Source: Bradyrhizobium sp. OK095
GTDB lineage: Bacteria > Pseudomonadota > Alphaproteobacteria > Rhizobiales > Xanthobacteraceae
DNA length: 64,000 nt
Assembly: GCF_900109945.1 (NCBI RefSeq)
Contig: NZ_FOBX01000005.1
Coordinates: 372,001-436,000, forward strand
Direction of reading: 5' to 3'
Of this stretch, positions 34,047-43,807 are shown in pieces. The notes under the pieces were generated by a model. It was given only the letters and a program-made list of their open reading frames with translations, made no database searches and was not told where the DNA came from. Every line of letters starts with the position of its first letter. Position 1 is the stretch's first letter. The position numbers and the translations under genes were made by a program.

Positions 34047-34550
34047 TTAGTCATCCGCGAGCGACGAAAATTCCTTCACCACGCGCTCATAGACCGGGCG
34101 CTTGAACGGAATGATCAGCTCGGTCAGGTTCTTCATCGGCTCCCAGCGCCAGCTGACGAATTCGGCCTTGTGGCCGCCGCCGGGGTTTTCGACATTGATC
34201 TCGCTGTCCTTGCCTGTAAAGCGGACCGCGAACCATTTCTGGCGCTGACCGCGATAGCGGCCCTTCCAGGCGCGCCCGGCAATCGTGCGGGGGATGTCGT
34301 AGATCAGCCAGTCCGGGACCTCGCCGAGCCGCTCGACCGAGCGCACGCTGGTCTCCTCGTAGAGCTCGCGCTTGGCGGCGGCCCAATTGTCCTCGCCGGG
34401 ATCGACGCCGCCCTGCGGCATCTGCCAGACATGGGTGTCGTCGATATGCTCGATGCCACCGGCACGGCGGCCGATGAATACCAGCCCCTTCGTGTTGATC
34501 AGCATCACGCCAACGCAGGTCCGGTAGGGCAGATCCTCGTAACGCGCCAT
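34047..34550 (-). CDS. rppH: RNA pyrophosphohydrolase RppH-like Nudix hydrolase, copy 2
   Basis: A 167-residue paralogue of the preceding gene. It has [38 protein letters not shown] with the Nudix box completed by KRELYEETS, then [12 protein letters not shown] (shared almost exactly with copy 1) and [13 protein letters not shown]. This copy looks the closer to canonical alphaproteobacterial RppH. The start is set at [11 protein letters not shown] (34550). It is upstream in the same direction and probably co-transcribed with copy 1. Which copy is the true RppH is not decided by the sequence. Confidence 0.9.
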   Translation of the reverse strand: MARYEDLPYRTCVGVMLINTKGLVFIGRRAGGIEHIDDTHVWQMPQGGVDPGEDNWAAAKRELYEETSVRSVERLGEVPDWLIYDIPRTIAGRAWKGRYRGQRQKWFAVRFTGKDSEINVENPGGGHKAEFVSWRWEPMKNLTELIIPFKRPVYERVVKEFSSLADD

Positions 34551-34626
34551 TCCGCCAGACCTCTTGCGTGCTCTCAGTAAGGCTCGAACAGCCCCCATCG
34601 GGCCGCTGCCATACCAATCCGTTGAT

Positions 34627-35862
34627 TTAGCTGGATTTTGATTTCAGCATCGCCGTTGTCAATGGCACCAGAAGAATACCTCGGTCGCCCAATGTCTTGG
34701 TCCAGGCGCCGATGCGCTCGATCGAGACCGGCAGGGCCGAGGCGGTGCCGATGGCGACGCCCCGCTCGCGGGCCGCCGATTCGAGCTTGTTCAGGGCGCG
34801 GTCGATCTCGGTCGGGGTCGGCACCACGTCGATCGCGATGTCGCCCTTGCCGAACGGCATCGCAGCGCTGGCGGTGGCCTGGGGCGCGATGCTGCGGGGC
34901 GAGGAGCCGTCGTCGAAGAAGCCGAGGCCGCGCTTGGACGCCTCGCGGATGATCGGCTGCATCGCCGCGTCCGTCGCGATGAAGCGGGCGCCCATGAAAT
35001 TGGCGAGGCCGGCATAGCCTTGCATCCGGCTCAGATGCCAGTACAGGCGGTCCATGTTCTGGTCGGCCGTGAGCGAGGTCAGCAACGTCTGCGGCCCCGG
35101 ATCGTTGTCCGGGAAGTCGTAGGGCTCCATCGGGATCTGGAGGAAGATCTCGTGGCGCTGGGCGCGCGCCCGCTCGGCAAGCTTTCCGGGATCAGATCCA
35201 TAAGGCGTGAATGCCAGCGTCACTGCCGGCGGCAGCTTCATGATCGCGTCGGTGGTCTTGGCAGCGCCGACGCCGAGGCCGCCGATCACGATCGCGACCA
35301 CCGGCATCTTAGCGGCCCTGGCGCGGTCGGCCTCCGCCGCATAGACGTTGAACGGCTTCATGTCGCCGGCAACCACCGGGATCATGCCGTAGCGCGATTT
35401 CTCCAGGAGTTTTTGGTCGATCCCGGCCATGACGGGCGGCGGAGCGGAAGCCGCCGCCGCCTCGCCCTTATCCGCAGCGTCGCCGGCGCCAATCACCACG
35501 TCGTGGCGCGTGCCGGTGGAACCGTCGATCATGGTGACGGTCTTCTGGTCGCCCGGCTGCTTCGGCGCTTCCTTGGTCTCGTGCTTGCTCTCCTGACCGT
35601 GGCCGGAGGCAGCCGGCTTCTCATCCACGGCCTTGTCGATAGCCTTGTCGGTAGTCTTGGGCTCGTTGATCGCGAGCCGCGTCATCGGTTCGCCGCCGAG
35701 CGGATCCTTGTTGAAGATGGCAAAGCCGGCAAAGCCGACCAGGAACAGGCCGAGCAGGGTGGCGAGCAGCTGCATGGCCGTGAACGGCAGCCGCAGCCGG
35801 CGTTTGCGGCGCGGCTTGTCCTGTCCGAGCGGGGTGCTCAGATCATCGGCCGTTTCAGTCAT
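34627..35862 (-). CDS. divergent polysaccharide deacetylase family protein (YibQ-like)
   Basis: A 411-residue protein. A short cytoplasmic N-terminus ([11 protein letters not shown]) precedes one membrane helix ([19 protein letters not shown]) and a low-complexity Lys/Glu/Asp-rich linker to about residue 140. The divergent polysaccharide deacetylase domain follows: [68 protein letters not shown] and GLGFFDDGS. Catalysis has not been shown for this family. It follows the ctpA terminator and precedes the Nudix pair on the same strand. Confidence 0.88.
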   Translation of the reverse strand: MTETADDLSTPLGQDKPRRKRRLRLPFTAMQLLATLLGLFLVGFAGFAIFNKDPLGGEPMTRLAINEPKTTDKAIDKAVDEKPAASGHGQESKHETKEAPKQPGDQKTVTMIDGSTGTRHDVVIGAGDAADKGEAAAASAPPPVMAGIDQKLLEKSRYGMIPVVAGDMKPFNVYAAEADRARAAKMPVVAIVIGGLGVGAAKTTDAIMKLPPAVTLAFTPYGSDPGKLAERARAQRHEIFLQIPMEPYDFPDNDPGPQTLLTSLTADQNMDRLYWHLSRMQGYAGLANFMGARFIATDAAMQPIIREASKRGLGFFDDGSSPRSIAPQATASAAMPFGKGDIAIDVVPTPTEIDRALNKLESAARERGVAIGTASALPVSIERIGAWTKTLGDRGILLVPLTTAMLKSKSS

Positions 35863-35969
35863 GCGCGATCCCGAATCACTGCGGCCGACGATACCACGCC
35901 GGGGTCAAGCGGCGGCAGGCCGGGAGAGGCCGGGGGCGCCAGGGTTCCAGGCAACCAGGGTTCCAAGCA

Positions 35970-35998
35970 AAAAGGGCGGCTCCGGGAGCCGCCCTTTT
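35970..35998 (-). terminator. terminator after ctpA
   Basis: AAAAGGGCGGCTCC and GGAGCCGCCCTTTT form a long perfect stem with a one-base loop centre, with the A/T ends giving a U tract in both directions. It lies 33 bases past the ctpA stop on the minus strand. Confidence 0.85.
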
Positions 35999-36031
35999 CG
36001 ATAGATCGGATGATGCGGTCAGGTCGCCGCC

Positions 36032-37390
36032 TTAGTTCGCCGCTTTGGGCTTGTCGGCCGCAGCCTTGTCGGTGGTGCCGGGCGTAGGTGCCGCCGAAGC
36101 GCTGTTCTTGATGCCGTGGAGCAGATCGTCGGCGAGCTTGAGCGCCTTGTCGTCCTTGGCGTCCGGCGGGACGTAGGACTGCGAGCCGGTCTTCTCGTCG
36201 CCGTCGTTCTTGAGATGGCCGCGCAGCGAAGCCTCGCCCTTGGTGTCGGTGCGCGACTTCAGCTCGTCCGGCACGTCCTGGAGCACTTCGATGTCGGGCA
36301 CGATGCCCTTGGCCTGGATCGACTTGCCCGACGGCGTGTAGTAGCGCGCCGTGGTCAGACGCAGCGCGCCGTTGCCCGAGCCGAGCGGGATGATGGTCTG
36401 CACCGAGCCCTTGCCGAACGAGCGCGTGCCGACGATGGTCGCGCGCTTGTGGTCCTGCAGCGCGCCGGCGACGATCTCCGACGCCGAGGCTGAACCGCCA
36501 TTGACCAGCACGATGACAGGCTTGCCCTTGGTGAGGTCGCCCGCATGCGCGGTGCGGCGCTGGGTCTCCTCGGCATTGCGGCCGCGGGTCGAGACGATCT
36601 CGCCCTTCTCCAGGAACGAGTCGGAGACGGTGACCGCTTCCTCGAGCAGGCCGCCCGGGTTGTTGCGGAGGTCGATGACGTAGCCCTTGAGCTTGTCGCC
36701 GATCTGATTCGAGAGGTTGGCGACCTCGCGCTTCAGGCCTTCGGTGGTCTGCTCGTTGAAGGTGGTGATGCGGATATAGGCGATGTCGTCGGCCTCGACG
36801 CGCGCGCGCACCGAACGCACGCGGATGTTGTCGCGCACGAGCGTGACGTCGATCGGATTGTCCTGGCCCTTGCGGATGATCTTGAGCTTGATCTTGGTGT
36901 TGACGGGGCCGCGCATCTTCTCGACCGCCTGGTTCAGGGTCAGGCCCTGCACCGCTTCATCGTCGAGATTGGTAATGATATCGTTGGCCATGACACCGGC
37001 GCGCGAGGCGGGCGTGTCGTCGATCGGCGAGACCACCTTGATCAGGCCGTCTTCCATCGTGACCTCGATGCCAAGGCCGCCGAACTCACCGCGGGTCTGC
37101 ACCTGCATGTCGCGGAAGCTCTTGGCGTCCATGTAGCTCGAATGCGGATCGAGGCCGGTGAGCATGCCGCTGATGGCCGTTTCGATCAGCTTGGTGTCAT
37201 CGGGCTTCTCGACATAGTCCGAGCGCACGCGCTCGAAGACGTCGCCGAACAGATTGAGCTGGCGATAGGTGTCTGCGGTCGCGGCCCGTGCGCTGGAGCC
37301 CATGAAGACCGCGCGCGGCTGGGTCACGAACAGCGTCAGCGCCGCACCAGTGGCCGCGCTGAGGAGGATAACTGAAGTCTTGCGCATCAT
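36032..37390 (-). CDS. ctpA: carboxyl-terminal processing protease (S41 family)
   Basis: A 452-residue periplasmic serine protease with an N-terminal signal/anchor (VILLSAATGAALTLFV). The PDZ domain is GGLGIEVTMEDGLIKVVSPI...SRAGVMANDIITNL. The S41 catalytic core has VIDLRNNPGGLLEEA and the Ser-Lys pair in NGGSASASEIVAGA and TRSFGKGSVQ. A disordered Ala/Lys/Pro tail follows. CtpA proteases cut peptidoglycan hydrolases and other envelope proteins. The start overlaps the envC-like gene by four bases, so the two are translationally coupled. Confidence 0.94.
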   Translation of the reverse strand: MMRKTSVILLSAATGAALTLFVTQPRAVFMGSSARAATADTYRQLNLFGDVFERVRSDYVEKPDDTKLIETAISGMLTGLDPHSSYMDAKSFRDMQVQTRGEFGGLGIEVTMEDGLIKVVSPIDDTPASRAGVMANDIITNLDDEAVQGLTLNQAVEKMRGPVNTKIKLKIIRKGQDNPIDVTLVRDNIRVRSVRARVEADDIAYIRITTFNEQTTEGLKREVANLSNQIGDKLKGYVIDLRNNPGGLLEEAVTVSDSFLEKGEIVSTRGRNAEETQRRTAHAGDLTKGKPVIVLVNGGSASASEIVAGALQDHKRATIVGTRSFGKGSVQTIIPLGSGNGALRLTTARYYTPSGKSIQAKGIVPDIEVLQDVPDELKSRTDTKGEASLRGHLKNDGDEKTGSQSYVPPDAKDDKALKLADDLLHGIKNSASAAPTPGTTDKAAADKPKAAN

Positions 37391-38763
37391 CCGCGAACCT
37401 TCTCGCCTTCATTTGTGGCCCACCATGGGCCTGGATCGATTGGAGTCCCGTCCTTACGGAACTCGACATACAGAACAGGTTGACTCGCGTTCGTGGCGAG
37501 AATGGAAGCGACTTGAGAAGTCGACCCCATGGACGCGACCGGCTCCCCCGTGAGCACAAACTGACCGATGTTGACCGAAATGCGCTCCATCCCGGCGATC
37601 AACACATGATACCCGCCACCGGCGTTGAGGATCAAGAGTTGTCCATAGCTGCGGAACGGGCCTGAATAGACCACCCAGCAGTCACACGGCGTTGTGACCT
37701 GGGAGCCGGGCTTGGTTGCCAGCGAAATGCCCTTCTGGACCCCGCCGACCCCGTCGGAACCGCCAAAGTCCCTGATCTTGTTACCGTTAACCGGCAGAGG
37801 CAGGAGCCCCTTGGCGGAGGCGAAGGCGATCGCCGGGGTCGTCCGGGACCGGTCCTTGAAAACGCCCGGGCCGGGCTTGACGCTGGCGGCCGCGTTTGCA
37901 GCTGCCTTGGCCTCGGCCTGCTTTGCGGCCTCGGCCGCCTTTTCAGCCGCCTTGGCGGCGCTTTGCAGGTCCTGCTCCATCTTGGCGATCAGCCCCTGGA
38001 GATCGCCGACCTGCCGTGACAGCGCGATGGCGCGCGAGTTTTCGGCATCGAGGTCTTTTTCGCGCGAGGCCTGCTGGCGCTGCCGCTCGTCGACGAGGGC
38101 GGTGAGCCGGGTCTGGTCGGTGCGGACCTTGTCGCGGTCGGAGGCGAGCTGATCGCGTTCGGTGGCGATGGTTTTGCGCAGGGCCACGAGCTCGCCGAGC
38201 TCGCCCGCGATCTTTTCCGCGCGGCCGCGCAGCTCCGGCACCACCGCGCCGAGCAGCATGGCGGTGCGCAGGGATTGCAGCGCGTCTTCGGGCCGCACCA
38301 GCAGCGCGGGCGGCGTGCGCCGGCCGGCGCGCTGCAGGGCCGCCAGCACCTCGATGATGTCGGCGCGGCGCGAATCAAGCGAGGTGCGCATCTGCTGCTC
38401 GCGGCTGTTCAGCGTCTTCAGCCGTGCTTCGGCTTCGTCGATCTTGGTCTCGACGGTGCGCACATTGGCGGCGGTGTCGATCAATTGCTGATTGAGCTGG
38501 GTGCGGTCCTGGCCGAGCGAAGAGATCTCCGACTTCAGCTTGGCCTGCGCCTCTTCCGCGCTCTTCTTGCTCGCGCGCGCGGCTTCCAGCTCCTGCTCGC
38601 GCTGCTTGATCGCGTCGGGCGAGACGGCCGCGGTCTGCGGTGTCGTCGCCGTCTGAGCTTGCGCGAGGCTTGCGCCCAAGATGCTTGAGCCCAAGACACT
38701 TGTGCCCGAGACGCTCGCAATCAGCAGCAGGTTGATGATCGGCGCTCGCATCGCTTTAGACAA
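37387..38763 (-). CDS. EnvC-like murein hydrolase activator (degenerate M23 domain)
   Basis: A 458-residue periplasmic protein. A signal peptide (INLLLIASVSGTSVLGSSI) is followed by two long coiled-coil stretches (about residues 50-290, e.g. REQELEAARASKKSAEEAQA) and a C-terminal LytM/M23 domain (about 330-455). The zinc-binding HxxxD of active M23 enzymes is replaced (VQKGISLATKPG in place of HxGID-type sequence), as in EnvC, which activates amidases rather than cutting murein itself. It is coupled to ctpA by a four-base overlap, linking it to controlled septal peptidoglycan splitting. Confidence 0.9.
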   Translation of the reverse strand: MSKAMRAPIINLLLIASVSGTSVLGSSILGASLAQAQTATTPQTAAVSPDAIKQREQELEAARASKKSAEEAQAKLKSEISSLGQDRTQLNQQLIDTAANVRTVETKIDEAEARLKTLNSREQQMRTSLDSRRADIIEVLAALQRAGRRTPPALLVRPEDALQSLRTAMLLGAVVPELRGRAEKIAGELGELVALRKTIATERDQLASDRDKVRTDQTRLTALVDERQRQQASREKDLDAENSRAIALSRQVGDLQGLIAKMEQDLQSAAKAAEKAAEAAKQAEAKAAANAAASVKPGPGVFKDRSRTTPAIAFASAKGLLPLPVNGNKIRDFGGSDGVGGVQKGISLATKPGSQVTTPCDCWVVYSGPFRSYGQLLILNAGGGYHVLIAGMERISVNIGQFVLTGEPVASMGSTSQVASILATNASQPVLYVEFRKDGTPIDPGPWWATNEGEKVRG

Positions 38764-38784
38764 AAGTGCTCGTTGTGGCGCGCA

Positions 38785-39267
38785 TCACGCGCGGTGATAG
38801 GGGTGGCCGGCCAGAATGGTGGCGGCCCGATAAAGCTGTTCCAGAAGCATGACGCGGACCATTTGATGCGGCCAGGTCGCAGAGCCGAACGCAATCGCGA
38901 GCTTGGCCTTACGGCGCAATTCGGGCGAAAGTCCGTCCGCCCCTCCGATCACGAAGATAGTATGACCGGCACCCTCGTCGCGCCAGCGCCCGAGATGCCG
39001 TGCGAATACGGTGGAATCGAGATTCTGGCCGCGCTCGTCCATCGCCACCAGGATCGATTTTTCCGGGATATGCGCGGAGATCGCCGCGGCCTCCTCGGCC
39101 ATCCGCGTCGCAGTATCGCGCGCGCGGCTCTCGGGGATTTCGTGGATCTGGAGCTCGCGGAATCCGAGCTTGCGGCCGGCTTCGTCGAACCGCTCGAAAT
39201 AGCGGTCGGCAAGCTCCCGTTCGGGGCCCTGCTTCAGCCGGCCCACCGCAATGACAGCAATACGCAT
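38785..39267 (-). CDS. rlmH: 23S rRNA (pseudouridine1915-N3)-methyltransferase
   Basis: A 160-residue SPOUT methyltransferase that modifies helix 69 of 23S rRNA. It has the start MRIAVIAVGRLKQGPE and the SAM-binding trefoil knot FVIGGADGLSPELRRKA with SATWPHQMVRVMLLEQLYRA. It ends with the usual short tail HPYHR. The ATG at 39267 is the family start; an upstream in-frame codon adds poorly conserved residues. It sits next to rsfS, the usual ribosome-assembly neighbour. Confidence 0.95.
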   Translation of the reverse strand: MRIAVIAVGRLKQGPERELADRYFERFDEAGRKLGFRELQIHEIPESRARDTATRMAEEAAAISAHIPEKSILVAMDERGQNLDSTVFARHLGRWRDEGAGHTIFVIGGADGLSPELRRKAKLAIAFGSATWPHQMVRVMLLEQLYRAATILAGHPYHRA

Positions 39268-39375
39268 CTTCCGAGTCGTGCTCTCGAGGCCGCGCGCAAG
39301 TTGCGCGCGCACGACGCTAGCATGCGCATCAGCCGATTCGAAATCGGCTTAGGGAGCCCAAGTGCTGCGGGAGCC

Positions 39376-39819
39376 TCAGGGAGCCTGGATCGCCTTCGCC
39401 GCCCCTGGGCCCTGCGTGTACAATCTCTCGAGATTGTAGAACTCACGGACCTCGGGTCTGAACACGTGCACGATCACATCGCCGGAATCGATCAGCACCC
39501 AGTCGCAATTGGGCAAGCCCTCGACGTGGATGTTCTTGATGCCGGTTTCCTTGAGGCCCTTCGCCACGTTCTCCGCGATCGCGCCAACGTGCCGGTTGGC
39601 CCGGCCGGTGGTGACGATCATGTAGTCGGAGTATGCCGATTTGCCGCGAAGGTCGATGGTGACCGTCTCTTCCGCCTTCATGTCGTCGAGGCGGGAGAGG
39701 ATCAGGCTCAGCGTCTTGTCGGCGTCGGGTTGCGCCTGCAAGGCCGCAGCTTGGGTCGATGTTTTACGCGCCGGTTTTGCCTTGGGTAAAACAGACTTCG
39801 ATGAAGCTGTCTTGGACAA
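39376..39819 (-). CDS. rsfS: ribosomal silencing factor RsfS
   Basis: A 147-residue protein. The first 30 residues are Lys/Ala-rich and disordered. The RsfS domain follows (LSLILSRLDDMKAEETVTID, YSDYMIVTTGRANRHVGAIA, HVEGLPNCDWVLIDSGDVIV, FYNLERLY). It binds ribosomal protein L14 and blocks subunit joining in starvation. The start is a TTG codon with no strong ribosome-binding site close by and an in-frame stop not far upstream, so the exact N-terminus is uncertain. Its place between nadD and rlmH is conserved. Confidence 0.93.
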   Translation of the reverse strand: MSKTASSKSVLPKAKPARKTSTQAAALQAQPDADKTLSLILSRLDDMKAEETVTIDLRGKSAYSDYMIVTTGRANRHVGAIAENVAKGLKETGIKNIHVEGLPNCDWVLIDSGDVIVHVFRPEVREFYNLERLYTQGPGAAKAIQAP

Positions 39820-39950
39820 TACAGATGTGGTCAGGGACCATTCCTTTCACTGTATCGCGAACGCCGAATCCAGCGCTCACTGGTTACACTACATCATGTG
39901 GGGTTAAGGGTTTCAATATGCCAGAGAGCCCCGTTTCCGTACAGTCTGAC

Positions 39951-40595
39951 TCACTTCGTACCTTTCCAGCTTCCGTCCGGGTTCCGTAAGCCGGTCGACG
40001 AGAGATTCAGCTTCATTCCCGTCAGAAAGACCCAGGCCGGTGCCGGCTGATCCGCAAGCAATGCTGCCTTATTCTCGGGCAAGCGGTAGCGCGCAAGCGC
40101 CTGGGCGGCGGGCGAGGCGAGGGCGCGAAAACTCTGCGGCGGGCGATCGATGACCGCAATCGGCACCTGGTCGGCGATGCGCCGCCAGTGCTGCCAACGA
40201 TGGAATTGAGCGAGGTTGTCGGCGCCCATAATCCAGACAAAGCGCAAGCCCGAGAGGCGGCGGCGCAAGGTGTTGATCGTGTCGATAGTATAGCGCGTAC
40301 GAATGACGGATTCGAGACAGCTCACCTCGATCCTGGAATCGTTGGCGACGTCGCGCGCAGCCTGCATGCGCTCGCCGAGCTCATGCAGATTGCCGTTCTC
40401 CTTCAGCGGATTGCCGGGGGTCACCAGCCACCACACGCGATCGAGCTGAAGCCGTTTCAGCGCGAACTGGCTGATCGCGCGATGGGCCTGGTGCGGCGGA
40501 TTGAACGAGCCGCCGAGCAGGCCGACGCGCATGCCTTCCGTGTAGGGCGGTATGGCCTGCGCGAAGAAACGCGGCGCGACGAAATTGTTACTCAA
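39951..40595 (-). CDS. nadD: nicotinate-nucleotide adenylyltransferase
   Basis: A 214-residue NAD-synthesis enzyme joining nicotinate mononucleotide and ATP. The nucleotidyltransferase motif is [14 protein letters not shown], followed by [49 protein letters not shown] and the C-terminal [14 protein letters not shown]. The start given is a TTG, because the residues before MRVGLLGG ([10 protein letters not shown]) look conserved in relatives. The alternative ATG is at 40532. It follows proA by 18 bases. Confidence 0.93.
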   Translation of the reverse strand: MSNNFVAPRFFAQAIPPYTEGMRVGLLGGSFNPPHQAHRAISQFALKRLQLDRVWWLVTPGNPLKENGNLHELGERMQAARDVANDSRIEVSCLESVIRTRYTIDTINTLRRRLSGLRFVWIMGADNLAQFHRWQHWRRIADQVPIAVIDRPPQSFRALASPAAQALARYRLPENKAALLADQPAPAWVFLTGMKLNLSSTGLRNPDGSWKGTK

Positions 40596-40613
40596 TGTCC
40601 GCCCTGTGCGACA

Positions 40614-41909
40614 TTACGGTCGCGTCTGCCCTGTGCCGTGGACGCGATATTTGAAGCTCGTCAATTGCTCGGCGCCGACCGGGCCGCGGGCGTGGAAGCG
40701 GCCGGTGGCGATGCCGATCTCGGCGCCGAAGCCGAACTCGCCGCCATCGGCGAACTGCGTCGAGGCGTTGTGCAGCACGATCGCGGAATCGACTTCGCTG
40801 AGGAATTTCTTCGCGGTCGCCTCATCCTCGCTCACGATCGCATCGGTGTGCTGCGAACCGTGGCTCTGGATATGCGCGATCGCGCCGTCGACGCCGTCGA
40901 CCACCTTGGCCGCAATGATCGCGTCGAGATATTCGGTGTCCCAATCGTCTTCGCTCGCGGGCTTCACGCGCGCATCGGCTTTCTGCACGGCGTCGTCGCC
41001 GCGCACTTCGCAGCCGGCCTCGATCAGCATCTCGACCAGCGGCTTCAGATTCTTCGCAGCAGCCGCACGATCGACCAGCAGCGTTTCGGCCGCGCCGCAG
41101 ACGCCGGTGCGGCGCATCTTAGCGTTGAGCACGATCGACTTCGCCATGGCGAGATCGGCGCTGGCGTCGATATAGACGTGGTTGACGCCTTCGAGATGCG
41201 CGAACACGGGCACGCGCGCTTCCTGCTCGACACGCGCGACGAGGCTCTTGCCGCCGCGCGGCACGATCACGTCGACGGCGCCGTTCAATCCGGACAGCAT
41301 CATGCCGACCGCCACGCGGTCGCGCGTCGGCACCAGCGTGATCGCGGCTTCGGGAAGTCCGGCTTCGCGCAGGCCCTGCACCAGGCATTCATGGATGGCG
41401 CGGCAGGACCGAAAACTGTCCGAGCCGCCGCGCAGGATCACGGCATTGCCCGATTTCAGGCACAGCACGCCGGCGTCCGCCGCAACGTTCGGCCGGCTTT
41501 CGAAAATCACGCCGACGACGCCAAGCGGCACGCGCACGCGCTCGATGGTCATGCCGTTCGGCCGCTGCCAGCTCTCGGTGACAATGCCCACGGGATCGGC
41601 GATGCCGCGCACGATGGCGATGCCCTCGGCCATGCCTTCGACGCGCGCGGGCGTCAGCGTCAGGCGGTCGATGAAGGAGGCGATCATGGTGCCGGAGGCG
41701 CGGGCATCGGCGACGTCTTCGGCATTGGCGGCAAGAATGGCGGCCGAGTTCGCGCGGATTGCCCGCTCCATGGCTTCCAGCGCCCGGTTCTTCTGCTCCG
41801 GCGGCGCCAGCGCCAGCACGCGCGCGGCAGCGCGGGCACGGGTGCCAAGATCGATCATCAGCGCCTGAAGATCGGCATTGCCGTCGACGGCTTTGAGGGG
41901 GGCGGCCAT
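40614..41909 (-). CDS. proA: gamma-glutamyl phosphate reductase
   Basis: A 431-residue NADPH-dependent enzyme for the second step of proline synthesis. The aldehyde-dehydrogenase fold has [31 protein letters not shown], the catalytic Cys in [14 protein letters not shown], and [20 protein letters not shown] near the end. It is separated from its usual partner proB by the parDE module on the opposite strand. It is upstream of nadD in the same direction. Confidence 0.96.
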   Translation of the reverse strand: MAAPLKAVDGNADLQALMIDLGTRARAAARVLALAPPEQKNRALEAMERAIRANSAAILAANAEDVADARASGTMIASFIDRLTLTPARVEGMAEGIAIVRGIADPVGIVTESWQRPNGMTIERVRVPLGVVGVIFESRPNVAADAGVLCLKSGNAVILRGGSDSFRSCRAIHECLVQGLREAGLPEAAITLVPTRDRVAVGMMLSGLNGAVDVIVPRGGKSLVARVEQEARVPVFAHLEGVNHVYIDASADLAMAKSIVLNAKMRRTGVCGAAETLLVDRAAAAKNLKPLVEMLIEAGCEVRGDDAVQKADARVKPASEDDWDTEYLDAIIAAKVVDGVDGAIAHIQSHGSQHTDAIVSEDEATAKKFLSEVDSAIVLHNASTQFADGGEFGFGAEIGIATGRFHARGPVGAEQLTSFKYRVHGTGQTRP

Positions 41910-42060
41910 AGCTAGTTCAACCTTCTGCTAAGGCAGTGTCCTAGCACGGAAATCCCGCTTTTGCGAAGGGCGGGGAGGGTATGGCAGGGGCCCGGTTCGC
42001 GCCGCCAGCTCGGCCAATAGCCTGGTTGTGCCGGTGGCCGGGCGGGTCCTTGCGAAGCGC

Positions 42061-42088
42061 TCAAATATCAATAAGTATCAATATTTGA
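42061..42088 (+). promoter_or_regulatory. putative parDE operator
   Basis: TCAAATAT and ATATTTGA form a perfect inverted repeat. Within it TATCAATA occurs twice, at 42066-42073 and 42076-42083, exactly ten bases apart (one helical turn). It lies 15 bases before the parD start and is strongly AT-rich against the surroundings, as expected for binding of a ribbon-helix-helix antitoxin. Confidence 0.6.
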
Positions 42089-42102
42089 TAACGGAGCCGC
42101 CC

Positions 42103-42381
42103 ATGGCGAGCAGCTACAGCATCGGCAAGCATTTCGAAGACCTGATCGACAATCTGCTTGAGAGCGGCCGCTATGCCACCGCGAGCGAGGTCATGCGCGA
42201 AGGCCTTCGCCTCGTCGAGGAGCGCGAAGAGCGGCGCAAGCTCAAGCTTGAGGCGCTGCGGGAGGAAATCCAGAAGGGGTTTGACAGCGGACCGATGGAA
42301 GAGGTCGATGTCCAGGAATGGATGAAGGACATCAAGGCGCGAGGACGGCAGCGACTGGCCGCGCGCAAACGTGGCGAATAG
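42103..42381 (+). CDS. parD: ParD-type antitoxin
   Basis: A 92-residue antitoxin. The ribbon-helix-helix DNA-binding start is SYSIGKHFEDLIDNLLESGR, with RYATASEVMREGLRL typical of ParD. The charged C-terminal tail (EEVDVQEWMKDIKARGRQRL) would wrap the toxin. The start ATG at 42103 lies just after the operator-like repeat. It overlaps parE by 11 bases. The pair lies on the plus strand between proA and proB. Confidence 0.92.
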   Translation: MASSYSIGKHFEDLIDNLLESGRYATASEVMREGLRLVEEREERRKLKLEALREEIQKGFDSGPMEEVDVQEWMKDIKARGRQRLAARKRGE

Positions 42382-42667
42382 GTTTCGTAAGGCCCCGCAA
42401 GCCGATCTCGACCTCGATTCGATTTGGGATTTCATCGCGTCGGACAGCATTCGGGCCGCCGACAAGCAGATCGCACGTCTCGGCGAGATCTTCGAAATGC
42501 TCTTGGAGAATCCGCTGGCTGGGCGCGAACGACGAGAGCTGCGCGCTGGCCTGCGCAGCTTCCCGGTCGGCAACTTCGTGATCTTCTATGTCCCGTTGCC
42601 CGATGGCATCGAGATCATCCGCGTCATGCACGGCCGTCAGGATATCGGCGCCGGCGACATGCAGTAG
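42371..42667 (+). CDS. parE: ParE-type toxin
   Basis: A 98-residue RelE/ParE-superfamily toxin: FRKAPQADLDLDSIWDFIAS, then IARLGEIFEMLLENPLAGRE, LRSFPVGNFVIFYVPLPDGI and IIRVMHGRQDI. The ParE-typical Arg-rich ending is present. The start is GTG, overlapping the end of parD. ParE toxins poison DNA gyrase, which is family knowledge and not shown here. It ends 18 bases from the convergent proB. Confidence 0.92.
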   Translation: MANRFRKAPQADLDLDSIWDFIASDSIRAADKQIARLGEIFEMLLENPLAGRERRELRAGLRSFPVGNFVIFYVPLPDGIEIIRVMHGRQDIGAGDMQ

Positions 42668-42685
42668 CCGGCGTTCGTTCGGCCT

Positions 42686-43807
42686 CTACCCGCCCACCAC
42701 CAGATCGTCGCGGTGAATCATCTCCGATCTCCCGCTGATGCCGAGGATGGTCATCACGTCCGGGGAGGAGCGGCCCTTGATCCGCTCGGCGACCTCGGCG
42801 TCATAGGCGATCAGGCCGCGACCGACCTCGCTGGTGTCGGGGCCGCGGACGATCACGGCATCGCCGCGGGCGAACTGGCCCTCGACCTTGATCACGCCGG
42901 CCGGCAGCAGGCTGGCGCCGGCGCGCAGCGCGGTCACCGCGCCCGCATCGATGGTCAGCGTGCCCTTCGGCTCCAGCGTGCCTGCGATCCAGCGTTTTCG
43001 CGAGGTGATGGGGTTGGCCGGCGTCAGGAACCAGGTGCAACGGCCGCCATTGGCGATCGCTTGCAACGGATGCTCGATCTTGCCGGAGGCGATCAGCATG
43101 TGGGTGCCGCCGGTGGTCGCGATCTTGGCGGCCTCGACCTTGGTGCGCATGCCGCCGCGCGACAGCTCGGACTCGGCGTCTCCCGCCACCGCCTCGATCT
43201 CCGAGGAAATGCTGTCGACGACCGGAATGAGCTTTGCGTTCGGGTTGTTCTTCGGCGGGGCGTCGTAGAGCCCGTCGATGTCCGACAGCAGCACCAGCAG
43301 ATCGGCGCTCGCCATGGTGGCGACGCGCGCGGCGAGGCGGTCATTGTCGCCGTAGCGGATCTCGTTGGTGGCGACCGTGTCGTTCTCGTTGATCACGGGG
43401 ATCGCGCGCCACTCCAGGAGCTTGCCGATGGTGGAGCGGGCGTTGAGATAGCGGCGGCGCTCCTCGGTGTCCTGGAGCGTCACCAGGATCTGGCCGGCGC
43501 CGATGCCGTGCGCGCCGAGCACCTCGGACCAGATCCGCGCCAGTTCGATCTGGCCGACGGCTGCCGCGCCCTGGCTTTCCTCCAGCTTCAGCGGTCCGCG
43601 CGGCAGCTTGAGCCGGCTGCGGCCAAGCGCGATCGAGCCTGAGGAGACGACGAGGACGTCGCGGCCCTCGCGATGCAGCTTGGCCATGTCGTCGGCCAGC
43701 GCGGCGAGCCAGGACGCCCGCACCTCGCCCCTGTCGGAATCGACCAGCAGCGCGGAGCCGACCTTGACGACGATGCGGCGGAATTGACTGAGTTCGGGGC
43801 TGGCCAT
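42686..43807 (-). CDS. proB: glutamate 5-kinase
   Basis: A 373-residue enzyme for the first step of proline synthesis. The amino-acid-kinase domain ([63 protein letters not shown]) and a C-terminal PUA domain ([39 protein letters not shown]) are both present. The start MASPELSQF at 43807 fits the family; the frame is open for 55 more residues upstream but without similarity. It normally sits in one operon with obgE and proA; here both neighbours have been separated from it. Confidence 0.95.
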   Translation of the reverse strand: MASPELSQFRRIVVKVGSALLVDSDRGEVRASWLAALADDMAKLHREGRDVLVVSSGSIALGRSRLKLPRGPLKLEESQGAAAVGQIELARIWSEVLGAHGIGAGQILVTLQDTEERRRYLNARSTIGKLLEWRAIPVINENDTVATNEIRYGDNDRLAARVATMASADLLVLLSDIDGLYDAPPKNNPNAKLIPVVDSISSEIEAVAGDAESELSRGGMRTKVEAAKIATTGGTHMLIASGKIEHPLQAIANGGRCTWFLTPANPITSRKRWIAGTLEPKGTLTIDAGAVTALRAGASLLPAGVIKVEGQFARGDAVIVRGPDTSEVGRGLIAYDAEVAERIKGRSSPDVMTILGISGRSEMIHRDDLVVGG

